Shown piece by piece: positions 29,743 to 37,321 of a DNA stretch of 38,726 nucleotides. The translations under genes were made by a program, and so were the position numbers. Every line of letters starts with the position of its first letter. Position 1 is the first letter of the stretch. The notes below the pieces were generated by a model. It was not told where the DNA came from. It was given only the letters and a program-made list of their open reading frames with translations, and made no database searches. Source of the DNA: UBA11524 sp964383815 (GTDB lineage: Bacteria; Bacillota; Clostridia; Christensenellales; Aristaeellaceae); the NCBI GenBank assembly GCA_964383815.1, contig CAYLIC010000018.1, positions 1 through 38,726 on the forward strand, given 5' to 3'.

Positions 29743-32097
29743 ATGATGAACGAGAGAACGCTCCGGGTGCTGGAGTTTACCAAAATACGCGACATGCTGG
29801 CGGCAAAGGCGCTGACCCCCATGGGCGCCCAGCGCTGCCAGGCCCTGGTGCCCTCCTGCAACCTGGCGGAGGTGCAGCTCTGGCAGCAGGAAACCGAGGA
29901 GGCCGCCGTCATCCTGACGTATGTTGGCGGGCACCCCATGGTGGCCTTCCCCGATGTGCGGCCTGCACTGGCCCTGGCGGACAAGGGTGCCACCCTGTCC
30001 CCCAAGGCGCTGCTATCCATTGCGGAATTGCTCCGCGCTGCCCGCACCGCCCGCAGTGCGCTTGTTACCGACAGGCAGAACACCCCGCTTTTGACCCAGC
30101 AGGCCCAGGGCCTGTGCGTTTTGCGCACCCTGGAGCAGGACATTTCCGATGCCATTATTTCCGAGGATGAAATTGCCGACAGGGCCTCTGCCGAGCTGAT
30201 GAACATCCGCCGCCACCTGCGGGGCGCCACCGAGCGCATTAAGGACAAGCTGAACCAGATGATTCACAATCCCAGCTTTGCCAAATACCTGCAGGACCCC
30301 ATCATCACCATGCGCAGCGACCGCTATGTGCTGCCGGTGAAGGCGGAATACCGCAGCAATGTGCCCGGCCTGGTGCACGACCAGTCCACCTCTGGGGCGA
30401 CACTTTTCATCGAGCCTATGGCGGCAGTGGAAATGGGCAACGAGCTGAAACAATGGGAACTGAAGGAGCAAGCGGAGATTGAGCGCATTCTTGCCGCCCT
30501 GTCCGCCCAGGTGGCGCCCTATGCCGCCCAGCTCCGCCAGGACATCGACATTCTTGCCCAGCTGGATTTCGCCTTTGCCAAGGGACTTCTCAGCCGGGAG
30601 ATGTTCGCCGTCACTCCCAAGCTGAACCAGGATGGGTACATCAACATCATCCGCGGCAGGCACCCGCTGATTCCTGCCGACCGGGTGGTGCCCTCCAACC
30701 TGTGGATGGGCAGGGACTTTACCACGCTGATTATCACCGGGCCCAACACCGGCGGCAAAACCGTTACCCTGAAAACCGTGGGCCTTTTTACCCTGATGGC
30801 ACAGGCCGGCCTGCAGATTCCTGCCGACCTGGGCACGGAGCTGGCTGTTTTCGGGCAGGTGTTTGCGGATATTGGCGATGAGCAGTCCATCGAGCAAAGC
30901 CTGTCCACCTTCTCCAGCCACATGACCAACATTGTGACCATCATGCACGAGGTCACACCCCACGACCTGGTGCTCTTTGACGAGCTGGGCGCCGGCACCG
31001 ACCCCACCGAGGGCGCCGCCCTGGCCCAGAGCATCCTGACCCGGCTTTTGCACATCCGCGTGCGCACCCTGGCCACCACCCATTACAGCGAATTAAAGGC
31101 GTTCGCCCTTTCCACCAGGGGGGTGGAAAACGCCTCTGTGGAGTTCAACGTGGAAACCCTGCGGCCTACCTACCGGCTGTCCATCGGCGTGCCGGGCAAG
31201 TCCAACGCCTTTGAAATCAGCCGCAAGCTGGGCCTGCCGGAGAACCTGATTGATGCTGCCAAGGAATTGCTGACCAGCGAGTCCATCCGCTTTGAGGATG
31301 TGATTGCCAATGCAGAATACCACCGGCAGGTAGCCGAAAAGGAGCGGGAGCTGGCAGCCCAGGTCGCCCAGGAAACCACCCGCCTGCGGGACGAGGCGGA
31401 GAAGCTGCGCCGGGAGATGGAGGAAAAGCGGGAGACCGCCATGCGCAAGGCCCGGGAGGATGCCCGCCGTGTGCTGGAAAACGCCCGCCGGGAGGCCGAG
31501 GGCATCCTGACCGACCTGAAGAAAATGAAGAAAACCGCCGCCCCGGACAACGATGCCGCCGCCCTGCGCCGCCAGCTGGAGAAGAGCATTGACAACCTCT
31601 CCGAAGGTCTGGTGCAGAAGGTGGACACCGTTACCGCGCCGCCCAAGACCGTCAAGCCCGGCGACCGGGTGGAGATACTGACCCTGGGCAGCCAGGGCAC
31701 GGTGCTCTCCGCGCCCAATGCCAAGGGTGAAGTGGAATTGCAGGCGGGCGTGATGAAGTTCAAGGCCCACCTGAGCCAGCTGCGCCTGGTGAAGCAGCCC
31801 GCGCCCAAGCAAAAGGCCAGCGTCCGCACCCAAACCGGCGCCATGACCCGCACCGTGTCCATGGAATGCGATGTGCGCGGCATGATGCTGGAGGAGGCCA
31901 TTACCGCCGTTGACCAATACCTGAACGAGGCCGTGATGGCTGGCCTGAACGAGGTACAGATCATCCACGGCAAAGGCACCGGCGTGCTCCGCTCCGGCAT
32001 CCAGCAGCACCTGAAGCGCCACATGCTGGTGAAGGAATACCGCCTGGGCGTTTACGGCGAGGGCGAGGACGGCGTAACGGTGGTCACGCTGAAGTAA
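29743..32097 (+). CDS. mutS2: Endonuclease MutS2
   Basis: A 784-residue MutS paralog without the N-terminal mismatch-binding domain. It suppresses homologous recombination and, in Bacillus, helps rescue collided ribosomes. Features: the core/clamp region up to about 320; ABC ATPase with Walker A GPNTGGKT (333-340), then FSSHMTNIV, Walker B LVLFDELGAGTDP and TTHYSELK; a long coiled coil (about 515-640); a KOW-like linker; and a C-terminal Smr nuclease domain (DVRGMMLEEAI; IIHGKGTGVLR). AAGGA lies upstream; a second ATG follows directly. It is 11 nt after the U32 gene, so they are cotranscribed. Confidence 0.96.
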   Translation: MMNERTLRVLEFTKIRDMLAAKALTPMGAQRCQALVPSCNLAEVQLWQQETEEAAVILTYVGGHPMVAFPDVRPALALADKGATLSPKALLSIAELLRAARTARSALVTDRQNTPLLTQQAQGLCVLRTLEQDISDAIISEDEIADRASAELMNIRRHLRGATERIKDKLNQMIHNPSFAKYLQDPIITMRSDRYVLPVKAEYRSNVPGLVHDQSTSGATLFIEPMAAVEMGNELKQWELKEQAEIERILAALSAQVAPYAAQLRQDIDILAQLDFAFAKGLLSREMFAVTPKLNQDGYINIIRGRHPLIPADRVVPSNLWMGRDFTTLIITGPNTGGKTVTLKTVGLFTLMAQAGLQIPADLGTELAVFGQVFADIGDEQSIEQSLSTFSSHMTNIVTIMHEVTPHDLVLFDELGAGTDPTEGAALAQSILTRLLHIRVRTLATTHYSELKAFALSTRGVENASVEFNVETLRPTYRLSIGVPGKSNAFEISRKLGLPENLIDAAKELLTSESIRFEDVIANAEYHRQVAEKERELAAQVAQETTRLRDEAEKLRREMEEKRETAMRKAREDARRVLENARREAEGILTDLKKMKKTAAPDNDAAALRRQLEKSIDNLSEGLVQKVDTVTAPPKTVKPGDRVEILTLGSQGTVLSAPNAKGEVELQAGVMKFKAHLSQLRLVKQPAPKQKASVRTQTGAMTRTVSMECDVRGMMLEEAITAVDQYLNEAVMAGLNEVQIIHGKGTGVLRSGIQQHLKRHMLVKEYRLGVYGEGEDGVTVVTLK

Positions 32098-32105
32098 CCA
32101 CGGGG

Positions 32106-32214
32106 GCAGATGGTGCTGCCCTCTGCACTCCTGCTTAAGGGATTTCATCCCTTGAGAATCCCATTTTTTCGGTGCATTTCGTGCGCCAGCCAAAAGGGAG
32201 CACGGTGCGCGGCT
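32106..32214 (+). repeat. Modular palindromic intergenic element, copy C
   Basis: Lies between mutS2 and the response regulator gene. GCAGATGG/CCCTCTGC (32106-32126, one mismatch), CACTCCTG, CTTAAGGG/CCCTTGAG (32134-32156), AATCCC, then a tail with GGTGCATTTCG and GGTGCGCGGCT. The tail ends in a GGGAGC/GCTCCC hairpin (32196-32217), close to the response-regulator ribosome binding site. Confidence 0.8.
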
Positions 32215-32238
32215 CCCCTGACCCATGGAGGTACATTT

Positions 32239-32931
32239 ATGAAGGACAAGCCCTACATTCTTCTGGTTGATGACGACCCCAACATCTCCCGCCTGGTGCA
32301 GCTTTACCTGGAAAAGGAAGGCTTTGAAGTGAAAACTGCCGACCGGGGCGATGATGCGCTGGCCCTTTTCCGCAAGCTGCCGCCGGACCTGATGCTCCTG
32401 GACGTGATGCTCCCCGGCATGGACGGCTGGCAGGTGCTGAAGGCCGTGCGCAAAACCAGCAGCATTCCCATCATCATGCTCACCGCCAAGGATGAAACCT
32501 TCGACAAGGTGCTGGGCCTGGAGCTGGGCGCGGATGACTACATCACCAAGCCCTTCGACACCAAGGAGCTGGTGGCCCGGGTGAAGGCCGTGCTCCGCCG
32601 CACCCAGGGCAGCGAGGAGGAAAAGACCGACACCCTGGCCTTTCCCGGGCTGACGGTAAGCCTCTCCCAATACGAGGTCAGCTACCAGGGCGAAAAGGTG
32701 GAAATGCCCCCAAAGGAGCTGGAGGTGCTGTACTTCCTGGCCTCCCACCAAAACCAGGTGTTCACCCGCGAGCAGCTGCTGGAGCAGGTATGGGGCTTTG
32801 ACTTTTATGGCGACAGCCGCACGGTGGATGTGCACATCAAGCGCCTGCGGGAAAAGCTGCCCGAATGCGAAAAGCACGGCTGGTGCATCCGTACCGTATG
32901 GGGCGTGGGCTACAAGTTTGAAATGAAGTGA
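32239..32931 (+). CDS. OmpR/PhoB-family response regulator
   Basis: A 230-residue two-component response regulator. The receiver domain (residues about 6-120) has the acidic pair DDD near residue 14, phosphoacceptor Asp55 (LLDVMLPGMDG) and Lys104 (YITKPFD). The winged-helix output domain (about 133-230) carries KELEVLYFLASHQNQVFTR and DSRTVDVHIKRLREKL. TGGAGG lies before ATG 32239. The cognate kinase gene begins 4 nt after the stop. The stimulus is unknown. Resemblance is to PhoB/WalR/ResD-like regulators, but no specific symbol is justified. Confidence 0.93.
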   Translation: MKDKPYILLVDDDPNISRLVQLYLEKEGFEVKTADRGDDALALFRKLPPDLMLLDVMLPGMDGWQVLKAVRKTSSIPIIMLTAKDETFDKVLGLELGADDYITKPFDTKELVARVKAVLRRTQGSEEEKTDTLAFPGLTVSLSQYEVSYQGEKVEMPPKELEVLYFLASHQNQVFTREQLLEQVWGFDFYGDSRTVDVHIKRLREKLPECEKHGWCIRTVWGVGYKFEMK

Positions 32932-32935
32932 TGCT

Positions 32936-34396
32936 ATGATCCGACAGGAACGTGACATGTTCTCTCGCATTATGGGCATGGTGCTTGCAGTGATTCTGCT
33001 GGTAACGGTGGGCCTTTCCGGCATCAGCTACCTGCGGCTTCGCAGCCAGCAGATTACCAGCCGCATGGATGCCCTGATGAAGGAGGCCCGGGAAATTGCC
33101 TACCTTGCCGCGCAAAACTCCGCCAGCTCCGTGGGCATTCTCTTTGGGGAGAATGACTCCACCATGGATTACATCCGCTGGAAGTCCGAGGAGGTTTACC
33201 AGGACTACGGCGCATACATCCTGGTGGTGGACAGGCGCGGGCGGGTGATGGACAACATGCGCGCCGCCTATGCGGAGAATCCGGACTTTGTGGATTCCCT
33301 GGACGGGCAGGAGCTGAGCATGGCGCTGACCATGGTGCTCTCCGGCCAGGAGGTGGCCCTGCGCCTGCCCATCGGCGGCGATCCGGCCTTCATGGTGGGT
33401 GTGCCCTTTGTGCAGGATGATACCGTGCTGGGCGCCGTGCTGATACAGACCGGCACCCAGGTGATTGAAGGCAACCTGATGGCGATGATTCCCCAATCCA
33501 TCTCCGTGGCTATGGCGGCTGTCAGCCTGGCGGCAACCCTGGTGTTTTTCTACGTCCGCTCCGTTATGAAGCCGCTTAGCGATGTTACCAGCGCTGCCCG
33601 CTCCATGGCGGATGGCAATTTCGATGTACGCGTGTCCACAGAAACCGGCAGCCCGGAGATTACCGAGCTGTCCGCCGCCTTCAACAGCATGGCGGGCAGG
33701 CTGGCAGAGGTGGAAACCAGCCGGCGGGAGTTCGTTGCCAATGTGAGCCATGAGCTTCGCAGCCCCATAACCTCCATCCGCGGCTTTGTGGAGGGCATGG
33801 AGGATGGCACCATTCCCCCGGAGGAGCACGCCAAATACCTGGCCCTGGTCAGCGATGAAACCCGCCGCCTGTCCAAGCTCATTGGCGATTTGCTGTCCCT
33901 TTCCCGCCTGGAGCGGGATGACGCCGCCCTGGAGTACAGCGATTTCGACATCAACGAAATGCTGCGCCGGGCCATTATCCGCCGGGTGAACGACCTGGAA
34001 AGCAAGCAAATGGAGGTCGACTGCGATTTTCAGCCGGAGCCCTGCATGGTGCATGCCGACAGCGACCGCATTGAGCAGGTGGTGGTAAACCTGCTGGACA
34101 ATGCCATTAAGTTCACACCGCAGTCAGGGCGCATCACCCTGACCACCCGGGCCGACAGGGACGCCTGCACCGTAACCGTGGCAGACAACGGCGTGGGTAT
34201 TGCCCCCGAGGACAGGGAGCGGGTGTTTGAGCGGTTCTTCACTGCCGACAGGGCACACACCGCCGGCAAGGGAACCGGCCTGGGGCTGAGCATTTGCCAG
34301 CGGATTATGGACATGCACGGCCAGTCCCTGCGCCTGCTGGACACCCAGGCAGGCACGGCCTTTGCCTTTACCCTGGAAAGAACAAAGGATGCATAA
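32936..34396 (+). CDS. Membrane sensor histidine kinase
   Basis: A 486-residue kinase partner of the preceding regulator. Transmembrane segment 1 is at about 10-33. An extracellular sensor of ~150 residues follows, then transmembrane 2 at about 185-206 and a HAMP linker (about 207-260). HisKA has phosphorylated His272 (NVSHELRSPITSIRG). The ATPase domain has N box (DRIEQVVVNLLDNAIKFTP), G1 (ADNGVGI), F box (FERFF) and G2 (GTGLGLSI). All catalytic motifs are intact. The ribosome binding site is weak, so translation is probably coupled to the regulator gene 4 nt upstream. Confidence 0.94.
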   Translation: MIRQERDMFSRIMGMVLAVILLVTVGLSGISYLRLRSQQITSRMDALMKEAREIAYLAAQNSASSVGILFGENDSTMDYIRWKSEEVYQDYGAYILVVDRRGRVMDNMRAAYAENPDFVDSLDGQELSMALTMVLSGQEVALRLPIGGDPAFMVGVPFVQDDTVLGAVLIQTGTQVIEGNLMAMIPQSISVAMAAVSLAATLVFFYVRSVMKPLSDVTSAARSMADGNFDVRVSTETGSPEITELSAAFNSMAGRLAEVETSRREFVANVSHELRSPITSIRGFVEGMEDGTIPPEEHAKYLALVSDETRRLSKLIGDLLSLSRLERDDAALEYSDFDINEMLRRAIIRRVNDLESKQMEVDCDFQPEPCMVHADSDRIEQVVVNLLDNAIKFTPQSGRITLTTRADRDACTVTVADNGVGIAPEDRERVFERFFTADRAHTAGKGTGLGLSICQRIMDMHGQSLRLLDTQAGTAFAFTLERTKDA

Positions 34397-34410
34397 GGAG
34401 GAAAACAGCC

Positions 34411-34698
34411 ATGAAGCAGCTGGAGGACATTCGCCTGGAGCTGGACGCGGTGGACAGGGACATGGTGCGCCTGTTTGAAAAGCGCATGAGTCTGTCCGGT
34501 CAGGTCGCTGCATACAAGCTGGCACACGGCATGCCCGTGCTGGACACCGCCAGGGAGGAGCAGGTGCTGGCCTCCCGGGCCGCCATGCTGCAGGATGCCC
34601 GCCTGGCGCCCAGCCTTCGCGCCCTGTATGTGGAAATTATGCGCCTGAGCCGCCAGGAGCAGCAGCGCATTCTGAAGGAGGCGGAAAGCCATGCTTGA
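34411..34698 (+). CDS. Chorismate mutase, AroQ class
   Basis: A 95-residue all-helical monofunctional chorismate mutase (chorismate to prephenate, the branch to Phe and Tyr). The N-terminal pattern LEDIRLELDAVDRDMVRLFE with basic residues (R7 and, further on, KRMSLSGQVAAYK and REEQVL) matches the AroQ active-site layout. ATG 34411 has AAGGAGG upstream, 14 nt after the kinase gene. Its end overlaps aroK by 8 nt. No prephenate dehydratase is fused or adjacent. Confidence 0.92.
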   Translation: MKQLEDIRLELDAVDRDMVRLFEKRMSLSGQVAAYKLAHGMPVLDTAREEQVLASRAAMLQDARLAPSLRALYVEIMRLSRQEQQRILKEAESHA

Positions 34699-35203
34699 GC
34701 GCCATGTGTTTCTCATCGGCATGCCCGGCTGCGGCAAGAGCAGCCTGGGGAAAAAGGTGGCCTCCACCCTGCGCATTCCCTATGTGGACATGGATCGCCG
34801 CATTTCCGAGGCTGTGGGCTGCACCGTTACCGACATCTTCGCCCGCTATGGGGAGCAGGCCTTCCGCAATGCGGAAACCAACACCCTCATCCAGCTGACC
34901 CGGGAGCAGCCCAGCCTGGTATCCACCGGCGGCGGCACCGTTCTCCGGGAGGAAAACCGGGCCATTATGCGAAATTCCGGCGTGATTGTCCTCATCGATC
35001 GTCCCCTGGAGGACATTATGGGGGACATTAAGCTGGACCGCCGCCCGCTGCTGGCCCAAAAGGGCCTGAGCGAGGTGGAGCGCCTGTATCACGAGCGCAT
35101 TGGCACCTACCGGGCTGTGGCGGACTTTGTTCTCAACAACAACAGCGGCTATTATGCCGGTTTGAGCGCCCTGGAGCAGATTATGCGCCACATGGGCTGC
35201 TGA
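34691..35203 (+). CDS. aroK: Shikimate kinase
   Basis: A 170-residue NMP-kinase-fold enzyme phosphorylating shikimate, step five of the shikimate pathway. Walker A is GMPGCGKS (10-17). The shikimate-binding Asp is in YVDMDRRI and Arg in the F-R region (GEQAFRNAET), followed by STGGGTVLREENR. The lid region contains DRRPLL. Its start overlaps the chorismate mutase stop by 8 nt, giving coupled translation. aroB, two pathway steps earlier, is encoded separately at 13479-14540. Confidence 0.94.
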   Translation: MLERHVFLIGMPGCGKSSLGKKVASTLRIPYVDMDRRISEAVGCTVTDIFARYGEQAFRNAETNTLIQLTREQPSLVSTGGGTVLREENRAIMRNSGVIVLIDRPLEDIMGDIKLDRRPLLAQKGLSEVERLYHERIGTYRAVADFVLNNNSGYYAGLSALEQIMRHMGC

Positions 35204-35218
35204 CGGGAGGTATGGAGG

Positions 35219-36043
35219 ATGGATTATCAATTCGACCTGGTGGGCAAGATTGGCTCCATGGCCCTGATCCGCAAGGAGGATCAGGACATTGACTACAACA
35301 TTTTCTCCCGCCTGGGTGCAGAGCTGAAGCCCGGAATGATCTGGGTTACCTCCGGTGCAACGGAGATTGGCCGGCTGGACTACATCAAGCGCACCGGGCA
35401 CGAGCTGGACGGCGACCCCGAGCAGGACAAAACCGACTACGCTGCCCAGGGCCAGAGCATCCTGATGCAGAACTACCGGCAGTTCATTCCCCCGGAATAC
35501 GGCGTTCGCCAGCTGCTGGTGGAGCACACCCACTTTAACGATGCGGAAAAGCGCGAGCACATCCGCCGCCTGCTGATCCGCGCCGCCCAGCAGCGCACCA
35601 TACCCATTGTGAATTATAACGACCCCGTGTCCGATGAGGAAAACCGCAAAATGGAGCTTGCCGCCCGCCGCCGCCAGGGTGGCGAGGTACACGAATGCGT
35701 GGATAACGATGAAACCGCCGCCGTGATTGCCAACCTGGTTCGCGCCAAAACCCTGGTGCTGATGACCTCCACCGAGGGCATTTACCAGAACCCGGCTGAC
35801 CCATCCACCCTCGTCCGGGACGTGACCGGCAAAACGGTGGCAGAGGTGGAGTCCGCCGTCCGCGCCCTGCAGGCCAACTGTGTTGGCGCCAGCCGTGCCG
35901 GTGCCAATGGCGCCCGGGCCAAGCTGGAATACGCCCTGCAGTCCGTCCGCACAGGCACCACGGTTATTATCGGTCACGCACGCCATCACCTGTCCGACCT
36001 GGTCAACGGTCGCGTTCCCTGCACCCGCATCGGCGTGGAATAA
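35219..36043 (+). CDS. Amino acid kinase family protein, glutamate 5-kinase-like without PUA domain
   Basis: A 274-residue amino acid kinase-fold protein. Motifs line up with glutamate 5-kinase: VGKIGSMAL for the phosphate loop (usually KIGSS), VTSGATEIGR, YAAQGQSILMQNY, RQLLVEHTHFND, PIVNYNDPVSDEE (usually NENDxV), CVDNDETAAVIANLV, and TSTEGIYQNP. It lacks the C-terminal PUA domain and several motif residues differ. No proA or proC neighbour is present. It could be a diverged glutamate 5-kinase or a kinase of another substrate; UMP kinase is an alternative label. It lies 15 nt after aroK, so probably in the same transcript. Confidence 0.78.
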   Translation: MDYQFDLVGKIGSMALIRKEDQDIDYNIFSRLGAELKPGMIWVTSGATEIGRLDYIKRTGHELDGDPEQDKTDYAAQGQSILMQNYRQFIPPEYGVRQLLVEHTHFNDAEKREHIRRLLIRAAQQRTIPIVNYNDPVSDEENRKMELAARRRQGGEVHECVDNDETAAVIANLVRAKTLVLMTSTEGIYQNPADPSTLVRDVTGKTVAEVESAVRALQANCVGASRAGANGARAKLEYALQSVRTGTTVIIGHARHHLSDLVNGRVPCTRIGVE

Positions 36044-36066
36044 AAAAAGCGCCGCGTGCGCGACGC
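36042..36066 (-). terminator. Intrinsic terminator inside element E, serving the TtcA-family gene
   Basis: On the minus strand GCGTCGC pairs with GCGGCGC (one G-T pair) around a 4-nt loop, followed by seven T. The T-tract overlaps the stop codon of the convergent kinase-like gene. Confidence 0.8.
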
Positions 36067-36163
36067 CCGAAATGCACCGGATACGGGATTCTTAAGGGGT
36101 GAAACCCTTCAAGCCGGGTGCAGGGACAGCATCCCCGCCGGAAACCAGCGGCAGCGCCTCTGG
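36042..36163 (-). repeat. Modular palindromic intergenic element, copy E (inverted)
   Basis: Fills the whole gap between two convergent genes. On the + strand: A-tract and GCGCCGC/GCGACGC hairpin (36049-36066), GAAATGCACC (the tail seen in copy C, reversed), GGGATT, CTTAAGGG/CCCTTCAAG (36091-36113), GCAGGGA/TCCCCGC (36120-36138) and CCAGCGGC/GCCTCTGG (36145-36163). The right arms contain one mismatch or insertion each. Confidence 0.8.
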
Positions 36164-36167
36164 CTGC

Positions 36168-37019
36168 TCAGTCGAAGTTGGGGTCGTAGGTGTCGTACCA
36201 CTCCAGGAAGGAGTGCTCTTCGCCGCGCCACTTGTAGCCGGGCAGGGTGTCCAGGGTTACGTTATGGATGCTGTTGAACACGTTCTTTTCCACATCGGGA
36301 GTTTCCTGGCGCAATGCGCGGAGGAGCTCCTTCACCTCCTTGCGCTTCGAGCCGCCGCCCTGCTGGGCGGTTTTTTCCGTAAAGCGGCACGCGCACTGGA
36401 TGAAGCTCAGCTCATTATACCTGCACCAGGCGATAATGTCCTCCTCGTGAATGCAATACATGGGGCGAATCAGCTCCATGCCGGGGAAGTTCCGGCTGTG
36501 CAGCTTGGGCATCATGCCTTGCAGCTGCGCGCCATACAGCATGCCCATCACCGTGGTTTCAATCACATCGTTGAAGTGATGCCCCAGGGCAATCTTGTTG
36601 CAGCCCAGCTGCCGGGCGCCCTTGTACAGGCAGCCGCGGCGCATGCGGGCGCACAGGTAGCAGGGATTGCTGGTCTGGCTGTTGGCTACGTCGAACACGT
36701 CGGTTTCGATAATGTGGATGGGCAGCTCCAGCGTGGCGGCGTTTTCCTCAATCTTCCGGCGGTTTGCCGGACTGTAGCCGGGGTCCATCACCAGGAATTG
36801 CAGCTCAAAGGGGATGTTGGTGTGCTTTTGCAGCTCCTGCATCAGCTTTGCCAGCAGCATGGAATCCTTGCCCCCGGAGATGCACACGGCAATCCTGTCC
36901 CCGGCGGTCACCAGGTCGTACCGCTTCACCGCCAGGATAAACGGCTTCCACAGCTCCTTCCGAAACCTCTTGATAATGCTGCGCTCAATCCCCTCGCAGC
37001 GCGTCAGCTCTCGCGGCAT
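36168..37019 (-). CDS. TtcA-family tRNA 2-thiocytidine biosynthesis protein
   Basis: A 283-residue PP-loop ATPase. The ATP pyrophosphatase motif is ISGGKDS (47-53). A CxxC pair follows at Cys120/Cys123 (NPCYLCARM), and a further Cys pair lies in QCACRFTEK, consistent with Fe-S/thiol chemistry. Also present is ALGHHFNDVIETT, typical of the TtcA/TilS group. TtcA proteins thiolate C32 of certain tRNAs; this assignment is by family. ATG 37019 is preceded by AAAGGAG with 5 nt spacing. A longer reading to 37112 would add 31 residues encoded by a repeat element and is not used. Confidence 0.87.
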   Translation of the reverse strand: MPRELTRCEGIERSIIKRFRKELWKPFILAVKRYDLVTAGDRIAVCISGGKDSMLLAKLMQELQKHTNIPFELQFLVMDPGYSPANRRKIEENAATLELPIHIIETDVFDVANSQTSNPCYLCARMRRGCLYKGARQLGCNKIALGHHFNDVIETTVMGMLYGAQLQGMMPKLHSRNFPGMELIRPMYCIHEEDIIAWCRYNELSFIQCACRFTEKTAQQGGGSKRKEVKELLRALRQETPDVEKNVFNSIHNVTLDTLPGYKWRGEEHSFLEWYDTYDPNFD

Positions 37020-37044
37020 AGTAGCTCCTTTCTGTGGAACGGGG

Positions 37045-37170
37045 GCAGAGGGCGCCGCCCTCTGCACTCCTGCCAGAGGCGCTGCCTCTGGACTCCGCTT
37101 AAGGGATTTCATCCCTTAAGAATCCCTTTTTGGGGATGTGTTTCGGGCGTCGCCCATGCGGCGCTTTTTT
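37045..37170 (+). repeat. Modular palindromic intergenic element, copy D1
   Basis: The most complete copy. GCAGAGGG/CCCTCTGC (37045-37065), CACTCCTG, CCAGAGGC/GCCTCTGG (37073-37091), ACTCCG, CTTAAGGG/CCCTTAAG (37098-37120), AATCCC, a tail with GTTTCGGGCG, and a terminator hairpin with six T. Arms are perfect except in the tail hairpin. Confidence 0.85.
37147..37170 (+). terminator. Intrinsic terminator at the end of element D1, no gene upstream on its strand
   Basis: GCGTCGC (37147-37153), loop CCAT, GCGGCGC (37158-37164), TTTTTT (37165-37170). Both flanking genes are on the minus strand, so nothing obvious needs this + strand terminator. On the minus strand the same hairpin lacks a good T-tract. 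Confidence 0.7.
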
Positions 37171-37188
37171 GTGCGGATATTGCGGAAG

Positions 37189-37246
37189 GCCAAGCTCCTC
37201 CGCCGCGTCGCGGCGCGCCTGTCGCGCGCCGTGACCCCCGCTTGGC
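37189..37246. repeat. Nested inverted repeat between elements D1 and D2
   Basis: Outer arms GCCAAGC (37189-37195) and GCTTGGC (37240-37246); inner perfect arms CGGCGCGC (37211-37218) and GCGCGCCG (37224-37231) around a 5-nt loop. Very GC-rich, with no coding support. Confidence 0.7.
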
Positions 37247-37270
37247 TGGCAAACGTAACGCTGTCCCGCT

Positions 37271-37321
37271 CGGGATTCTTAAGGGCAGCGCCCTTAAGCG
37301 CGGTGCCGGGGCAGCGCACCG
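37271..37321 (-). repeat. Modular palindromic element, copy D2 (inverted), overlapping the murG 3' end
   Basis: On the + strand: GGGATT, CTTAAGGG/CCCTTAAG (37278-37298, loop CAGCG), then CGGTGC/GCACCG (37301-37321). The murG stop codon (37294-37296) lies inside the right CCCTTAAG arm, and its last codons are in the second hairpin. Confidence 0.8.

Noticed and set aside
37020..37112. N-terminal extension of 31 residues for the TtcA-family protein
   Set aside because: The added residues are translated palindromic repeat, and a good AAAGGAG lies before the internal ATG at 37019.
27248..37321. Insertion sequence or prophage explanation for the dispersed repeats
   Set aside because: No transposase, integrase, attachment site or phage gene in the window; elements are about 50-130 bp each.
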